A stretch of 64,000 nt of DNA from Nannocystaceae bacterium (GCA_019694555.1 JAIBBS010000005.1:27520-91519), one strand, 5' to 3'; counted from the first letter of the stretch, positions 42,589 to 51,211 are shown. Notes: a model not told the origin generated them from the sequence alone. Numbers and translations: made by a program.

Positions 42589-44016
42589 CTAGGGTTTCGC
42601 GCCCGCCGAACGACGTCGGCGCACCATCGCGCCCAGGGCCACGAGTGCGAGTGCAATCCCGCCGATCCGCTGCCGCGGTGCCGACGGTGCGTTGCAGGCA
42701 CACCCCTGCGCATCGTCGTTGTCGAGGCCGTAGCCGGGCGGGAGCGATCCATCGCCGCCGTCGTCGAAGGCTCCGTCCCCGCCGCCGTCGCCCGCACCGG
42801 TGCCGTCGGCCCCGGAGCCACCGTCGGTTCCGCCGGCCGAACCGCCCGCGCTGGTGTTGCCGTCCCCGGCCGAGTCGGCACCGCCGGTCGCATCGCCTCC
42901 GCCGTCCGCGGGCGCCTCGCCGACGGTGACCATGACGACGTTGCTGCTCGAGACGTTGCCGGCCGCATCGCTGGCCTCGACGTGGAACACGTAGTTGCCC
43001 GCGGGCGCGTTGTTCACGGTCCAGCCGTACGGCGACGACGCGTCGCTCTCGATCTGCTCGTCGCCGTTGAACAGCACCACCTGCTCGATGCCGACGTCGT
43101 CGTTGGCGTCGACGGTGATCTCGAAGCTCGCGCCGACGTCGAAGATCGCGCCGTCCGACGGCGAGGTGATGCTGACGGTCGGCTGCTGCGTGTCGGGTGC
43201 CGAAGGACCGAAGAGGTTCATCAGCTCCTGGTACGAGTTCTGCGAGCTCTGCGAGCCGCAGTTCGCGGCGTGCTGGCCACCGCAGACGACACCGCCGACC
43301 ACGCCGATGCACTGATCGGTGAAGCTCGGATCACCGCCGGCGTTGTACGGGTTCATCACGTCGCCGGGTTCGTCGACGTGCTCGAGGCCGTACGAGTGCG
43401 CGACCTCCTGACCGATGGTGGTCGCCGTGGTCGAGGCATCGAAGCCGTCGTTGACGCTGTGGAACGCGTAGACGATGTTGTTGTGGGTCTGCGAGTCGTC
43501 GCAGTCCAGCGGCGCGATGCCCAGCACGCCGCCACCGAATGGGTTGGTCGGGCCGACCATGCACATCGTGTAGTCGCCCGAGGCGGGGCGGGTGTCGACG
43601 ATGAGCACGTTGAAGGGCGCCCAGTCCTCGTTCACCGCCTGCACCACGGCGTCGCGCTTGGCCCCGTCACCGTAGGCGGAGAAGCTGCCGGCACACTCGC
43701 CGATCTGCGTGGTGTCGGTGTGCGAGTCGTCCCAACCCGACGACAGCTGCGCGCCGTCGAAGTTGAGGAAGATGCGGCCCTGGGAGGCCGCCTGCGGGTG
43801 CCCGGGCCAGCGCAGCCGCGGCGCCTGTTCGGGCACCGGGACGGGATCGCCGCGGGATTGACCGAGCCCGAGCTCGGCGAGGGCTTGTTGGTCGAGGTCC
43901 CACGTCGGCGCGCGTTCACCATCGCCGGCGAAGGCCGACGACGATGCGAGCGCCGCGAGGCTCGCGCTCAACGAGAGGACGACACGACCATGGCGGGCTG
44001 GGGGGGACAGTCGCAT
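42589..44016 (-). CDS. Zincin-like secreted protein with Ig-type domain and MYXO-CTERM tail (QExxH variant)
   Basis: 475 residues from ATG 44016, which has a good AGGAG site. A signal peptide ends near ASSSAFA (about residue 30). The protease-like domain carries TIGQEVAHSYGLEHVDEPGDVM: Q203-E204-x-x-H207-x5-H213 followed by a Met-turn Met221. This is a metzincin HExxHxxGxxH site with the first His replaced by Gln. An Ig/Big-type domain (about 270-360: PTVSITSPSDGAIFDVG) and a long Gly/Asp/Ser linker lead to a C-terminal GCACN motif, hydrophobic helix and RRRR, a MYXO-CTERM sorting signal for the outer surface. Activity is uncertain because of the Gln. Paralogue at 45516. Confidence 0.85.
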   Translation of the reverse strand: MRLSPPARHGRVVLSLSASLAALASSSAFAGDGERAPTWDLDQQALAELGLGQSRGDPVPVPEQAPRLRWPGHPQAASQGRIFLNFDGAQLSSGWDDSHTDTTQIGECAGSFSAYGDGAKRDAVVQAVNEDWAPFNVLIVDTRPASGDYTMCMVGPTNPFGGGVLGIAPLDCDDSQTHNNIVYAFHSVNDGFDASTTATTIGQEVAHSYGLEHVDEPGDVMNPYNAGGDPSFTDQCIGVVGGVVCGGQHAANCGSQSSQNSYQELMNLFGPSAPDTQQPTVSITSPSDGAIFDVGASFEITVDANDDVGIEQVVLFNGDEQIESDASSPYGWTVNNAPAGNYVFHVEASDAAGNVSSSNVVMVTVGEAPADGGGDATGGADSAGDGNTSAGGSAGGTDGGSGADGTGAGDGGGDGAFDDGGDGSLPPGYGLDNDDAQGCACNAPSAPRQRIGGIALALVALGAMVRRRRSAGAKP

Positions 44017-44107
44017 GGCAAACACTCCTGGGGGGTTGGAGTTCGGATGGGGGGGACGCGGGCGCTCGTGAACCGTGCACGCACGGATCATGGACGCCCA
44101 CGATCCC

Positions 44108-44135
44108 ACCATAGCCACAGCGCGACGAAGCTCGC
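44108..44135 (-). promoter_or_regulatory. Candidate promoter for the 44016 zincin-like gene
   Basis: On the minus strand TTGCGA (44135-44130) and TATGGT (44113-44108) are 16 bases apart, a housekeeping-like arrangement giving a leader of about 85 bases that contains the AGGAG ribosome site before ATG 44016. The surrounding 44100-44160 block is visibly less GC-rich than average. Confidence 0.4.
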
Positions 44136-44283
44136 AAGCCAGACTTTGCTCGCTTGGGCGCTGCCGTTGTGCACCGGTTGCGTCGGATGCGTGCCAGCAC
44201 GCGCACGCGCGCGTGCGCACGAGACAGTCCGCCGGCGTCCCGCAAGTCGACGAGGCGGATCAGCTCGTGATCGAGATGTCGGC

Positions 44284-44302
44284 TCGATCGCGCAGCGATC
44301 GA
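44284..44302 (-). terminator. 8-bp hairpin downstream of apbE
   Basis: TCGATCGC and GCGATCGA form a perfect 8-base stem with a 3-base loop, starting 34 bases after the apbE stop. There is no following T-tract, so intrinsic termination is uncertain. Confidence 0.3.
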
Positions 44303-44336
44303 TGCGGTCGCACGGCCGCGCGCGCGTGGGCGTGCG

Positions 44337-45464
44337 TCAGCGTGGCGCGGCGACGAAGCGGTGCACCAGGCCGCTCGAGATCTGGACCTCGCCGGCGTGG
44401 GTGATGAGGATCGCTTCGATCTCGGGCTCTTGCTCGACGAAGGCCATGCCCTTGGCGGGGCCCATCACCGCGACCGCGGTCGCGTAGGCATCCGCATCCA
44501 TCGCGTTGGCCGCGACGACGGTGATGCTCGCGAAGGACTTGTCGTGCTCCAGCGGGTAGCCGGTCTTGGGGTCGAGGATGTGCGCGTAGCGCTTGCCGCC
44601 ATACTCGAAAAACCGCTCGTAATCCCCCGACGTGACCACCGAGATGTCCGAGCTCGGCAGCGCACCGACCACGCCTTTGTCCGTGGGGTTCTGCACGCCG
44701 ACCATCCACGGCTTTCCACCCTTGGTGCCCGCGGCATAGGTATCGCCGCCGCCCTCGACCACGTGGTTCGCGAAGCCGCGCCCGACCAGCAGCGCAGAGG
44801 CCCGGTCGACGGCGTAGCCCTTGGCGATCGCGCCCAGGCCGACCTTCATGCCCGGCTTGCTGAGTCGACCGCTGCGCGTCGCGGGGTCGAGCTCGAGCCC
44901 GCGCCAGTCGACCAGCGCGCGCTTGGCCTGCACGTCGGCGTCGGGCGGCGGCTTGCTGCCGGGCTCGAAGTGCCACAGCTGACCGACGCCATAGAAGGTC
45001 ACGTCGAGCGTGCCGCCGGTGCGCTCGCTGATCTCACGGCTGCGCAGCAACACCGCGAACAGCTCGGGCGACAGCCGCATCGCTTCGCCACCGGCGGCGT
45101 CGTTGAAGCGCGTGACCTCGCTGTCGCTCATCCACTCGCTGGTGATGTGCTCGATGCGTGCGATCTCGTCGAACGCGGCCTGGATCGCGACGCCGGCCTC
45201 GGCCGCGGTGCGCTCGGGCTCGAGCCACAGGTTGATGCTGAAGTGCGTGCCCATCAACGCACTCTCGGCGTAGATGGTGCCGTCCTTGCGCACCGGCGGC
45301 GCGCCGGCGGCCTTGGCCGGCGCGGGCGTGGGCTCGGGTGCGGCGGGCTGCGGAGGCGTCGCGGTGGCGGCGGGCGCTGGCGCGGGCGTCGAGGGTGCCG
45401 GCGGCGCAGCGTCGCACGCGAGCAGCAAGAGCGTGAGCAGCGACGCCGCGACGCGCCGACGCAT
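44337..45464 (-). CDS. apbE: FAD:protein FMN transferase ApbE, lipoprotein form
   Basis: 375 residues. The start at 45464 begins with MRRRVAASLLTLLLLAC (lipid cysteine at 17); an in-frame GTG eleven codons upstream is less likely. A Pro/Ala linker follows. ApbE motifs: MGTHFSINLW, the KVGLGAIAKGYAVDRA helix, VVEGGGDTYAAG, VTSGDYERFFEYGGKRYAHILDPKTGYP, and the metal-binding ANAMDADAYATA. ApbE transfers FMN from FAD to Thr residues of flavoproteins such as NqrB/NqrC and RnfG. No such target is encoded in this window. It is flanked on both sides by the two QExxH paralogues, all on one strand. Confidence 0.93.
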   Translation of the reverse strand: MRRRVAASLLTLLLLACDAAPPAPSTPAPAPAATATPPQPAAPEPTPAPAKAAGAPPVRKDGTIYAESALMGTHFSINLWLEPERTAAEAGVAIQAAFDEIARIEHITSEWMSDSEVTRFNDAAGGEAMRLSPELFAVLLRSREISERTGGTLDVTFYGVGQLWHFEPGSKPPPDADVQAKRALVDWRGLELDPATRSGRLSKPGMKVGLGAIAKGYAVDRASALLVGRGFANHVVEGGGDTYAAGTKGGKPWMVGVQNPTDKGVVGALPSSDISVVTSGDYERFFEYGGKRYAHILDPKTGYPLEHDKSFASITVVAANAMDADAYATAVAVMGPAKGMAFVEQEPEIEAILITHAGEVQISSGLVHRFVAAPR

Positions 45465-45515
45465 CGGCGGGCGGAGGCGCTGGGCCGGACGCACCACGGG
45501 TGCGGCAAGCCTGGC

Positions 45516-46670
45516 TCAGCGCCGACGTCGACGCAAGCCGAGCAACGCGAGCATGGCGGCCCACGCGGACAAGGCGCGCGGCGCAGCGACGGCGCAGCCG
45601 CGGTGATGGTCCGCGTCGGGGTTCTCGATGCCGACGTACAACTCGATGGTGTCGCTGCGCGCCATGTTGCCGGCCTCGTCGACGGCGATGGCGTAGACCT
45701 CGACGATGCCCTCTTGCTGCCCGCTGATCGGCCACGTGTACGGCGCGACCATGTCGCTGCCGACGTTCACGTCGTCGACGAAGAGCACGACGTTGCCGAT
45801 CGCGTGATCGTCGAACGCGCGCGCGGTGATCTCGAACGGCTCCGCCGCCGGCAGCTCGGCGCCGTCCGCCGGCGCGCTCAGGTACACCACCGGCGGTTCG
45901 TCGTCGGAACGCGAGGGGCCCAGCAGCTCGTACAGCTCGCGGAACGCGTTCTGGTAGCCGGGGTCGCAGTGGCGTCGGTGCTGGGCGGTGCAGACGATGT
46001 CGTCGGGCGGCACGATCGGCAGGCACGCGTCGAGGAACACCGGATCCCCGCCGGTGCTCTGCGGGTACATGATGTCGCCGGGATGGTCGACGTGCTCGAG
46101 CCCGAAGGAGTGCGCGACCTCCTGGCTGATGGTGTTCGCCTGCGACGCCGCGCTGTAGCCGTCGCCGTCGGAGTGGTAGGCGAACACGATGTTGTTGGGC
46201 GAGTCGTCGTTGCAGTCGAGCAACGCCACGCCGAGCACGCCCTTTTCGCCGGCGGGGCCCACCATCGCCATGGTGTAGTCACCGCCGTCGGGGCGTTCGT
46301 CGACGATGACGACGTCGTAGCCGTCGAAGTCGGCCGCGACCGCCTGCAGCACCGCGGCGCGCTGCGAGGTGCCGCCGTAGTCGGGGAACTGGCCCGCGCG
46401 CTCTTCGATCGCGGTGATGTTCGCGTGGGAGTCGTCGAGCCCGTACGAGAGCGCGGCGCCGTCGAAGTTCACGTACAACACCGCGCGCCGGGCCGCGGTC
46501 GCGCGCGGGGCCGCGGCGAAGTCGTCGACCGCTCGCGCGGGCACGACCACGCGGTCGATGGTCGCACCCGGCTCGGCGCGCAGCGGTCCCACCGCGACCA
46601 ATCCCAGCGACAGCGCCCCGAGTCCGACCACGATCCTTCCATGGTCGATGTACCGCAGGGCTTCGTCCAC
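45516..46670 (-). CDS. Zincin-like secreted protein, QExxH paralogue with MYXO-CTERM-like tail
   Basis: 384 residues from a GTG. Hydrophobic residues 13-30 (IVVGLGALSLGLVAVGPL) form a signal sequence. The core domain parallels the 42589 gene: ARRAVLYVNFDGAALSYG, YDVVIVDERPDGGDYTMAMVG, GVALLDCNDD, and TISQEVAHSFGLEHVDHPGDIM with Q183-E184-H187-H193-Met201. The first zinc-ligand His is again Gln. An Ig-type domain (PPVVYLSAPADGAEL) follows directly, without the Gly linker of its paralogue. The tail GCAVAAPRALSAWAAMLALLGLRRRRR is MYXO-CTERM-like but has lost the second Cys of the motif. Probably an envelope or secreted protein; protease activity doubtful. Confidence 0.83.
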   Translation of the reverse strand: MDEALRYIDHGRIVVGLGALSLGLVAVGPLRAEPGATIDRVVVPARAVDDFAAAPRATAARRAVLYVNFDGAALSYGLDDSHANITAIEERAGQFPDYGGTSQRAAVLQAVAADFDGYDVVIVDERPDGGDYTMAMVGPAGEKGVLGVALLDCNDDSPNNIVFAYHSDGDGYSAASQANTISQEVAHSFGLEHVDHPGDIMYPQSTGGDPVFLDACLPIVPPDDIVCTAQHRRHCDPGYQNAFRELYELLGPSRSDDEPPVVYLSAPADGAELPAAEPFEITARAFDDHAIGNVVLFVDDVNVGSDMVAPYTWPISGQQEGIVEVYAIAVDEAGNMARSDTIELYVGIENPDADHHRGCAVAAPRALSAWAAMLALLGLRRRRR

Positions 46671-46776
46671 GGCCAGCGCGACGGTACGGCTGACGTGCCC
46701 ACGCGCGCGTCGCGGTCGATCGACGCCTGCCGCGGCGTGTCGGGCCCGGACGGGGCGCCGACACCGCGGCCGAGGT

Positions 46777-47616
46777 TCACACGTCCGGAAGACCCGGGAT
46801 CGCGCCTTCGGGCTTGGGCCCAGGCTGGCTCATCTGCCACTTCGCGACCGCGGTCTGCAGCTCGATCAGCTTGGGCAGCAGCTCGCGGTTGGTGCGATTG
46901 AGCGTGTCGAGCAGCGTGCCGCTGAGCGTGCCGCCGTCGGCGATGGCGGCGTACAGGTCGTCGAAGATCTTGGCGAAGCGCGGCTCGACGCTGTCCGACT
47001 CCGGACGCACGACCGTGCGGTTCTCGGGCTTGACCGCCTTGATCGCCGCTTCGGGATCACCGACCCCGAGCCACTCGACCAGCGGACCGATGATGCGCGC
47101 CGGATCGGCGAGCACCTGGTCGTAGGTCTGCAGCTTGGCCGGGTAGCGGCGGATGGAGATGTCGCGCACCAGCGCGAAGTTCTCCATCCACCACTCGTAG
47201 GCCGGTGGGAACACCACCGGCTCGGGCGAGTCCGGGCGACGGGCCAGCTCGGCTTCGCGCTCGATCGCGTACAGCCGGTTGATCGACGCCTCGTACTCGC
47301 GCCACTCGCGGATGTTCGCGACGAGCCGCTCGATGTACGCCCGCTCCGAGCGCACCACGCCAGGCACGAAGATCTTCACCGCATAGCCCGCGACGTGCTC
47401 GGGCAAGAAGTACTTGCCCGTCACCGGATGCGGGTTGGTGCGGTAGTAGACGCCCTGGCGCAGGATCGACTCGTAGAAGCCGTCCGGGTTGACCTGCTTG
47501 AGGCTCTGCTCCCAGTTGCGCGGGAAGGCCTTGCCCAAGACCGGCAGGCCGGCCGCAGCCAGCACCTGCATCCACATGCTGGTGCCGCTGCGCTTGGTAC
47601 CCGAGACGACGATCAT
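46777..47616 (-). CDS. Sulfotransferase family protein
   Basis: 279 residues with a PAPS-binding P-loop at the very N-terminus (VSGTKRSGTSMWMQVLAAAG, about 4-23), the 5'-phosphosulfate motif of sulfotransferases. Further landmarks are the KIFVPGVVRSERAYIERLV region and a C-terminal PxNRTVVRPES segment that could be the 3'-phosphate loop. The acceptor is unknown; bacterial members sulfate glycans, lipids or peptides. It starts 4 bases after the stop of the repeat-rich lipoprotein gene, so the two are co-transcribed. Confidence 0.83.
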   Translation of the reverse strand: MIVVSGTKRSGTSMWMQVLAAAGLPVLGKAFPRNWEQSLKQVNPDGFYESILRQGVYYRTNPHPVTGKYFLPEHVAGYAVKIFVPGVVRSERAYIERLVANIREWREYEASINRLYAIEREAELARRPDSPEPVVFPPAYEWWMENFALVRDISIRRYPAKLQTYDQVLADPARIIGPLVEWLGVGDPEAAIKAVKPENRTVVRPESDSVEPRFAKIFDDLYAAIADGGTLSGTLLDTLNRTNRELLPKLIELQTAVAKWQMSQPGPKPEGAIPGLPDV

Positions 47617-47620
47617 GACG

Positions 47621-48256
47621 TCAGCCGCCGCACGCCATGCCGATGGCGTCGAACTCGGTCATGCACAGCTCGCCGAACGGCGGCATCATGGCCATGCCGA
47701 GCATCTTGCAGTCGAGCGCGGTGAGGCACGCGAAGAAGTCCTCGTTCGCCATCGCGCACTCGGCGGTGTAGTCGGGGTTGCTGACGTAGCCGTCGCAGTA
47801 GGCCTGGCCCATGTCCGCGAACGGGTGGTCGCAGTCGGCCAGGTGCATCGCGAAGTCCGAGCACGCCACACTCATGCCGCCGGTGTCGCTGCCACCGCTG
47901 CCCGAACCGCTGTCGCTGCCGCTGTCGGCCGCGGAGGTCGACGCGGAGTCGGTCGCGGACGCGGAGTCGGTCGCCGACGCGGAAGCGGAGTCGGTCGCCG
48001 ACGCCGACGCGGAGTCGGTCGCCGACGCCGACGCGGAGTCGGTCGCCGACGCCGAAGCGGAGGCCGACGCGGAGGCCGACGCGGAATCGGTGGCCGAGGC
48101 CGAGGCCGACGCGGAAGCGGAGTCGGTCGCGGAGGCGGAGGCCGAGCCCGAGCTCGAGCCGCCACCGGTGTCTCCGTCGTCGCCGGCGGGGCAGCCAGCG
48201 GGGAGCAGGCCGAGGGTCAGAAGGAACGCAACGGTGTGGTGGGAGTCGAATTTCAT
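47621..48256 (-). CDS. Lipoprotein with long Ser-Ala/Thr-Asp repeat linker
   Basis: 211 residues. Signal peptide with lipid cysteine at about residue 22 (LLPAGCPAG). Residues about 32-120 are a low-complexity run of SASA and ATDSASAS units. The last 75 residues form a small domain with seven or so cysteines (VACSDFAMHLADCDHPF, AYCDGY, AECAMANEDFFACLTALDCKML, ELCMTEF, MACGG). The repeat probably acts as a flexible stalk holding the Cys-rich head off the outer membrane, and a stalk this rich in Ser/Thr could be modified. Head function unknown. Confidence 0.8.
   Translation of the reverse strand: MKFDSHHTVAFLLTLGLLPAGCPAGDDGDTGGGSSSGSASASATDSASASASASATDSASASASASASASATDSASASATDSASASATDSASASATDSASATDSASTSAADSGSDSGSGSGGSDTGGMSVACSDFAMHLADCDHPFADMGQAYCDGYVSNPDYTAECAMANEDFFACLTALDCKMLGMAMMPPFGELCMTEFDAIGMACGG
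47934..48148 (-). repeat. In-frame Ser-Ala/Thr-Asp coding repeat
   Basis: Tandem units of about 24 bases (on the + strand GCCGACGCGGAGTCGGTC with variants) encode ATDSASAS-like octapeptides, mixed with 6-base SA units. Unit lengths are multiples of 3, so copy-number change would alter stalk length without frameshift. Confidence 0.8.
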
Positions 48257-48336
48257 GACAGTCCTCGTCTGCAGTCCAGGCGCAGAGGCCCGCGAGGGTA
48301 AGCACGGATGCGGGCGCGGCGCAATCGCGCGGCGAT

Positions 48337-49674
48337 TCACGACCGCGGCTTGCGACCCGGCGGTGGTGGCGGCACGCCCACGCCCGGCGGTGGCGGCAGC
48401 AGGGCGCGGATGCGCTGCAGCGTGTCGCCGGCCCGGGGCGCGGGCGCATCGGGCTCTTCGTCCTCTTCGTCCTCTTCGAGCTCGTCCTCGTCGAGCTCGG
48501 TGACGTCCTCGCGTGGGGCCGCGAACTCGAGCACCTGGTCGAGCAGCGCGTCGAGCTCGTGGTCGTCCTTGCCGCGCGTGGTCGGCTGCTCGAGCAGCGC
48601 GAAGATCGCTGCGTCCTCGGCCGACATCGAGGCCGACACCATCGATGCGCCGGCGTCGGGCGTGGTCGCAGCGACCGGCTCGGGGGTGGGCTCGGCGGTG
48701 TCGCCCTCGAGGTCGATGTCGACGTCGAGATCGTTGGACTGGTCGCGTCGCTCCGCCGCCTGCCACAGGGCGTCGAGCTGCGGCCACTGCCGCCAGTGCT
48801 CGCCCGCGGTCTCGGCGGCGGCATGCGCCGCGGCGCCGGCCTCGGGCACGCGCACGCGCAGCAGGCCCGCGACCACGGTGACCGCGAAGACGTGGCCCAG
48901 GAAGTAGGTGTCGATCGATTCCTTCAGCCGCCAGAACAGCTCCTGCGGCTTGCCGGCGTCGCCGATGATCGCCTTCCACATGCGCAGCGGCCCCAGCTCG
49001 ACCACCGGCGCGAACAGGAACTCGCGCCCGCCGGCGAACAACAGCTCGAAGCGCTCCTGCTCGATCACGAAGTGATGCGGCGCGGTGCCGATCTCGGCCA
49101 ACGCGCGCGCGAGCTCGTGCCCGGTCGGACGCAGCTGCGCGACGCGACGCAGGCGACGGATCGCGTCCTTGGCACCGGCATCGCGCAACACCTCGCGGTA
49201 GAGATCTTCGGCCTCGGCCCAGCTGCCGTCGAGCGGCAGCGTGGCCAGCAGCTGCCCGCCGGGCTTGGTCACGCGCAGCAGCTCGCGCAGCGCCTCCGCG
49301 AGGTTGCCGACCTCGCCGAGCACGAGGTTGGCGAGCACGAGATCGTAGGTCGCCGCCGGCATCGCCGCGACGTCGTCGAGCCCGCCGGCCTTGAGGTAGA
49401 CGCGGTCCTTCCACTCCGCCACGCGGGCCTTGGCCAGCTCGCGCAGCAGCGGATCGGACTCGAGCCCGATGACCTTGGTGCTGGGCGGCAACCGTTGCAG
49501 CAGCTCCGCGGTGGTGCGCCCGCCGCCACAGGCGACGTCGAGCACCAGCGCGGGCTGCTCGCCCGCGAGGTGGCGCCACGCCGAGCGAGCGAAGCGGTCG
49601 TGCCACAGCGGTGCGACCTCGCGATCGAGCACACGCGCGATGCGTTCGTCGCGTAGGTTGGGCGCCGCGGCCAC
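48337..49674 (-). CDS. Class I SAM-dependent methyltransferase
   Basis: 445 residues from a GTG. Residues 1-180 are a Rossmann methyltransferase domain: motif I VLDVACGGGRTTAELL (about 43-58), acidic VIGLESDP, YDLVLANLVLGEV and LLRVTKPGGQLLATLPL. The rest (about 190-445) is unusual for this family. It has a helical region with an RFELLFAGGREFLFAPVVELGPLRMW segment, then a long acidic stretch (DELEEDEEDEEPD) and a Pro-rich end (LPPPPGVGVPPPPPGRKP). Substrate unknown; the acidic/Pro tail suggests protein interactions. Divergent from mtfA. Confidence 0.85.
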   Translation of the reverse strand: MAAAPNLRDERIARVLDREVAPLWHDRFARSAWRHLAGEQPALVLDVACGGGRTTAELLQRLPPSTKVIGLESDPLLRELAKARVAEWKDRVYLKAGGLDDVAAMPAATYDLVLANLVLGEVGNLAEALRELLRVTKPGGQLLATLPLDGSWAEAEDLYREVLRDAGAKDAIRRLRRVAQLRPTGHELARALAEIGTAPHHFVIEQERFELLFAGGREFLFAPVVELGPLRMWKAIIGDAGKPQELFWRLKESIDTYFLGHVFAVTVVAGLLRVRVPEAGAAAHAAAETAGEHWRQWPQLDALWQAAERRDQSNDLDVDIDLEGDTAEPTPEPVAATTPDAGASMVSASMSAEDAAIFALLEQPTTRGKDDHELDALLDQVLEFAAPREDVTELDEDELEEDEEDEEPDAPAPRAGDTLQRIRALLPPPPGVGVPPPPPGRKPRS

Positions 49675-49745
49675 CGGGCGCGACTGTAGCAGACTGTCGG
49701 CCTTGCGTCCGAGTCCCGAGCGGCGCGACGCTGGGCCTCGTCGCG

Positions 49746-50558
49746 ATGCTGTTCTCTTGGCTCGATGACCGCAGGCGCCGCAAGTTGCTCGAGCAACCGT
49801 TCCCCGACGCGTGGCTCGAGATCCTGCGGCGACGCGTGGCGCACTGGCGCTGGCTCGACGACGACGAGCAGGCGCACCTGCGCGCGCTCGTGCAGGTGTT
49901 CGAGCACGAGAAGCACTGGGAGGGCGCCGGCGGACTCGAGCTCACCGACGAGATCCGCGTGACCATCGCCGCCGAGGCGTGTCTGCTCATCCTCGGGCTC
50001 GATCACGGCCTGTACCGCCAGGTCGACAGCATCGTGGTCTATCCCCACGCGGTGGTCGCACCACCGCCGGCGCCGAGCTTCTTCGCGGTGCCGCGCGGGC
50101 TGCCGCAGACCGGCGTGCCGATCCACGGCCAGGCGTTCTCGCGCGGCCCGGTCATCTTGGTCTGGGATGCCGTGCGCCGCGGCGCGGCCAACCCGACCGA
50201 CGGCCACAACGTCGTCTACCACGAGTTCGCGCACAAGCTCGACATGCTCAGCGGTGGCGCCGACGGGGTCCCGCCGATGCAGGACCGCGCGCACTACGAC
50301 CGCTGGGTCGAGGTCTTCACGCGCGAGTACGAGGCCATGCGCGTGCGCGCCGAGGCTGGTCGACGCACGTGGCTGGGCGACTACGCGCTGACCAACGGCG
50401 CCGAGTTCTTCGCGGTCGCGACCGAGCACTTCTTCGAGCAACCGCTCGAGATGGAGCGCGAGCACGCGGCGATGTACGAGGTCATGCGGGACTTCTATCG
50501 CCAGGACACCGCCGCGCGCGCGCGTCGGCATCGCGCGCAGGATCGGAGGGGACGATGA
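49746..50558 (+). CDS. mtfA: MtfA-type zinc metallopeptidase
   Basis: 270 residues. Zinc motif HEFAHKLD at 159-166 with the third ligand Glu in NGAEFFAVATEHFFE (about residue 220), as in E. coli MtfA, which binds the Mlc repressor and thereby affects PTS glucose transport. Other family blocks are LTDEIRVTIAAEACLLILGL, VVYPHAV and GPVILVWDAV. The ATG at 49746 starts the conserved MLFSWL. The stop overlaps the next lipoprotein start (ATGA). Whether a Mlc-type partner exists here is unknown. Confidence 0.93.
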   Translation: MLFSWLDDRRRRKLLEQPFPDAWLEILRRRVAHWRWLDDDEQAHLRALVQVFEHEKHWEGAGGLELTDEIRVTIAAEACLLILGLDHGLYRQVDSIVVYPHAVVAPPPAPSFFAVPRGLPQTGVPIHGQAFSRGPVILVWDAVRRGAANPTDGHNVVYHEFAHKLDMLSGGADGVPPMQDRAHYDRWVEVFTREYEAMRVRAEAGRRTWLGDYALTNGAEFFAVATEHFFEQPLEMEREHAAMYEVMRDFYRQDTAARARRHRAQDRRGR

Positions 50559-51211
50559 GGGCCACGACGGTGATCTCGTTGCTGCTGCTCGCGTGCGGCT
50601 CGCCCGGCCCGCGCGGCACCACCACCTTCGGCAGCGCGCTCTCGGTCGGCGAGGCCGGCTCCGCCACCACCCAGGCCGAGGCTTCGAGCAGCAGCAGCGT
50701 CGGCGACGGTGGCAGCGCCACGTCCTCGAGCGGCGACGGCGAGGCCTCGGGCAGCAGCGGCGGCACCGCGAGCGCGGACTCCGGCGCGAGCACGACCACG
50801 CTCGGCGGCAGCAGCAGCGGTGGCGCCGCGGTCGAGTGCCCCGCGCCCGGCGGCGAGGACTGCAGTCCCGGTCCCGGCACCGGCGAGGGCGATCAGTGCA
50901 CCGCGCCGGGCTCGTGCTTCCTCGACATCGTGCAGGGCGCGGTCAACGGCGTCATCGGCGGTCATCCGGAGTGGTTCGACCAGAGCAGCGGCCAGCCGTA
51001 CGTGCTCGACGTCGAGGCGTACATGAACCAGGTCGTCGCCGACGTCGCGGCCGTGGGCCTGTGCGCGATCCGGGATCCCAACGCCGGCGACGAGATGGTC
51101 GTGAAGCACGACAACGACTTCGCCGAGAACTTCGACATCCTCACGGCGGACGGTTTCGCGCGCTACGGCGAGGGGATCTACACCTCGACCTGCGCGCCGG
51201 CGTGGTTCTGA
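50555..51211 (+). CDS. Hypothetical lipoprotein coupled to mtfA
   Basis: 218 residues. GGAGGGG precedes an ATG that overlaps the mtfA stop by 4 bases. Short signal peptide with lipid cysteine at residue 14 (LLLLACGSPG), then a Ser/Gly/Thr linker (about 25-90) and a compact domain from about 92 on: VECPAPGGEDC, QCTAPGSCFLDIVQGAVNGVI, YVLDVEAYMNQVVADVAAVGLCAIRDPN, EMVVKHDNDFAENFDIL and a terminal TCAPAWF. No family recognised. The second half is cysteine-sparse and looks like a real globular domain. Confidence 0.75.
   Translation: MRATTVISLLLLACGSPGPRGTTTFGSALSVGEAGSATTQAEASSSSSVGDGGSATSSSGDGEASGSSGGTASADSGASTTTLGGSSSGGAAVECPAPGGEDCSPGPGTGEGDQCTAPGSCFLDIVQGAVNGVIGGHPEWFDQSSGQPYVLDVEAYMNQVVADVAAVGLCAIRDPNAGDEMVVKHDNDFAENFDILTADGFARYGEGIYTSTCAPAWF

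Larger units (their letters stand above)
44017..44336. other. 320-base intergenic region between apbE and the 44016 gene
   Basis: Reading on the minus strand it holds the end of the apbE transcript and the promoter region of the zincin-like gene. Apart from the promoter and hairpin listed separately, there is a perfect 18-base alternating-type palindrome at 44201-44218 (GCGCACGCGCGCGTGCGC). No credible coding frame. Confidence 0.4.

Noticed and set aside
44201..44218. 18-base perfect palindrome as a specific operator
   Set aside because: It is an alternating GC/CA run (GCGCACGCGCGCGTGCGC) of a kind expected by chance in this composition, with no second copy seen.
47934..48148. CRISPR-like array suggested by regular short repeats
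   Set aside because: Units are contiguous, in frame and protein-coding, with no spacers.
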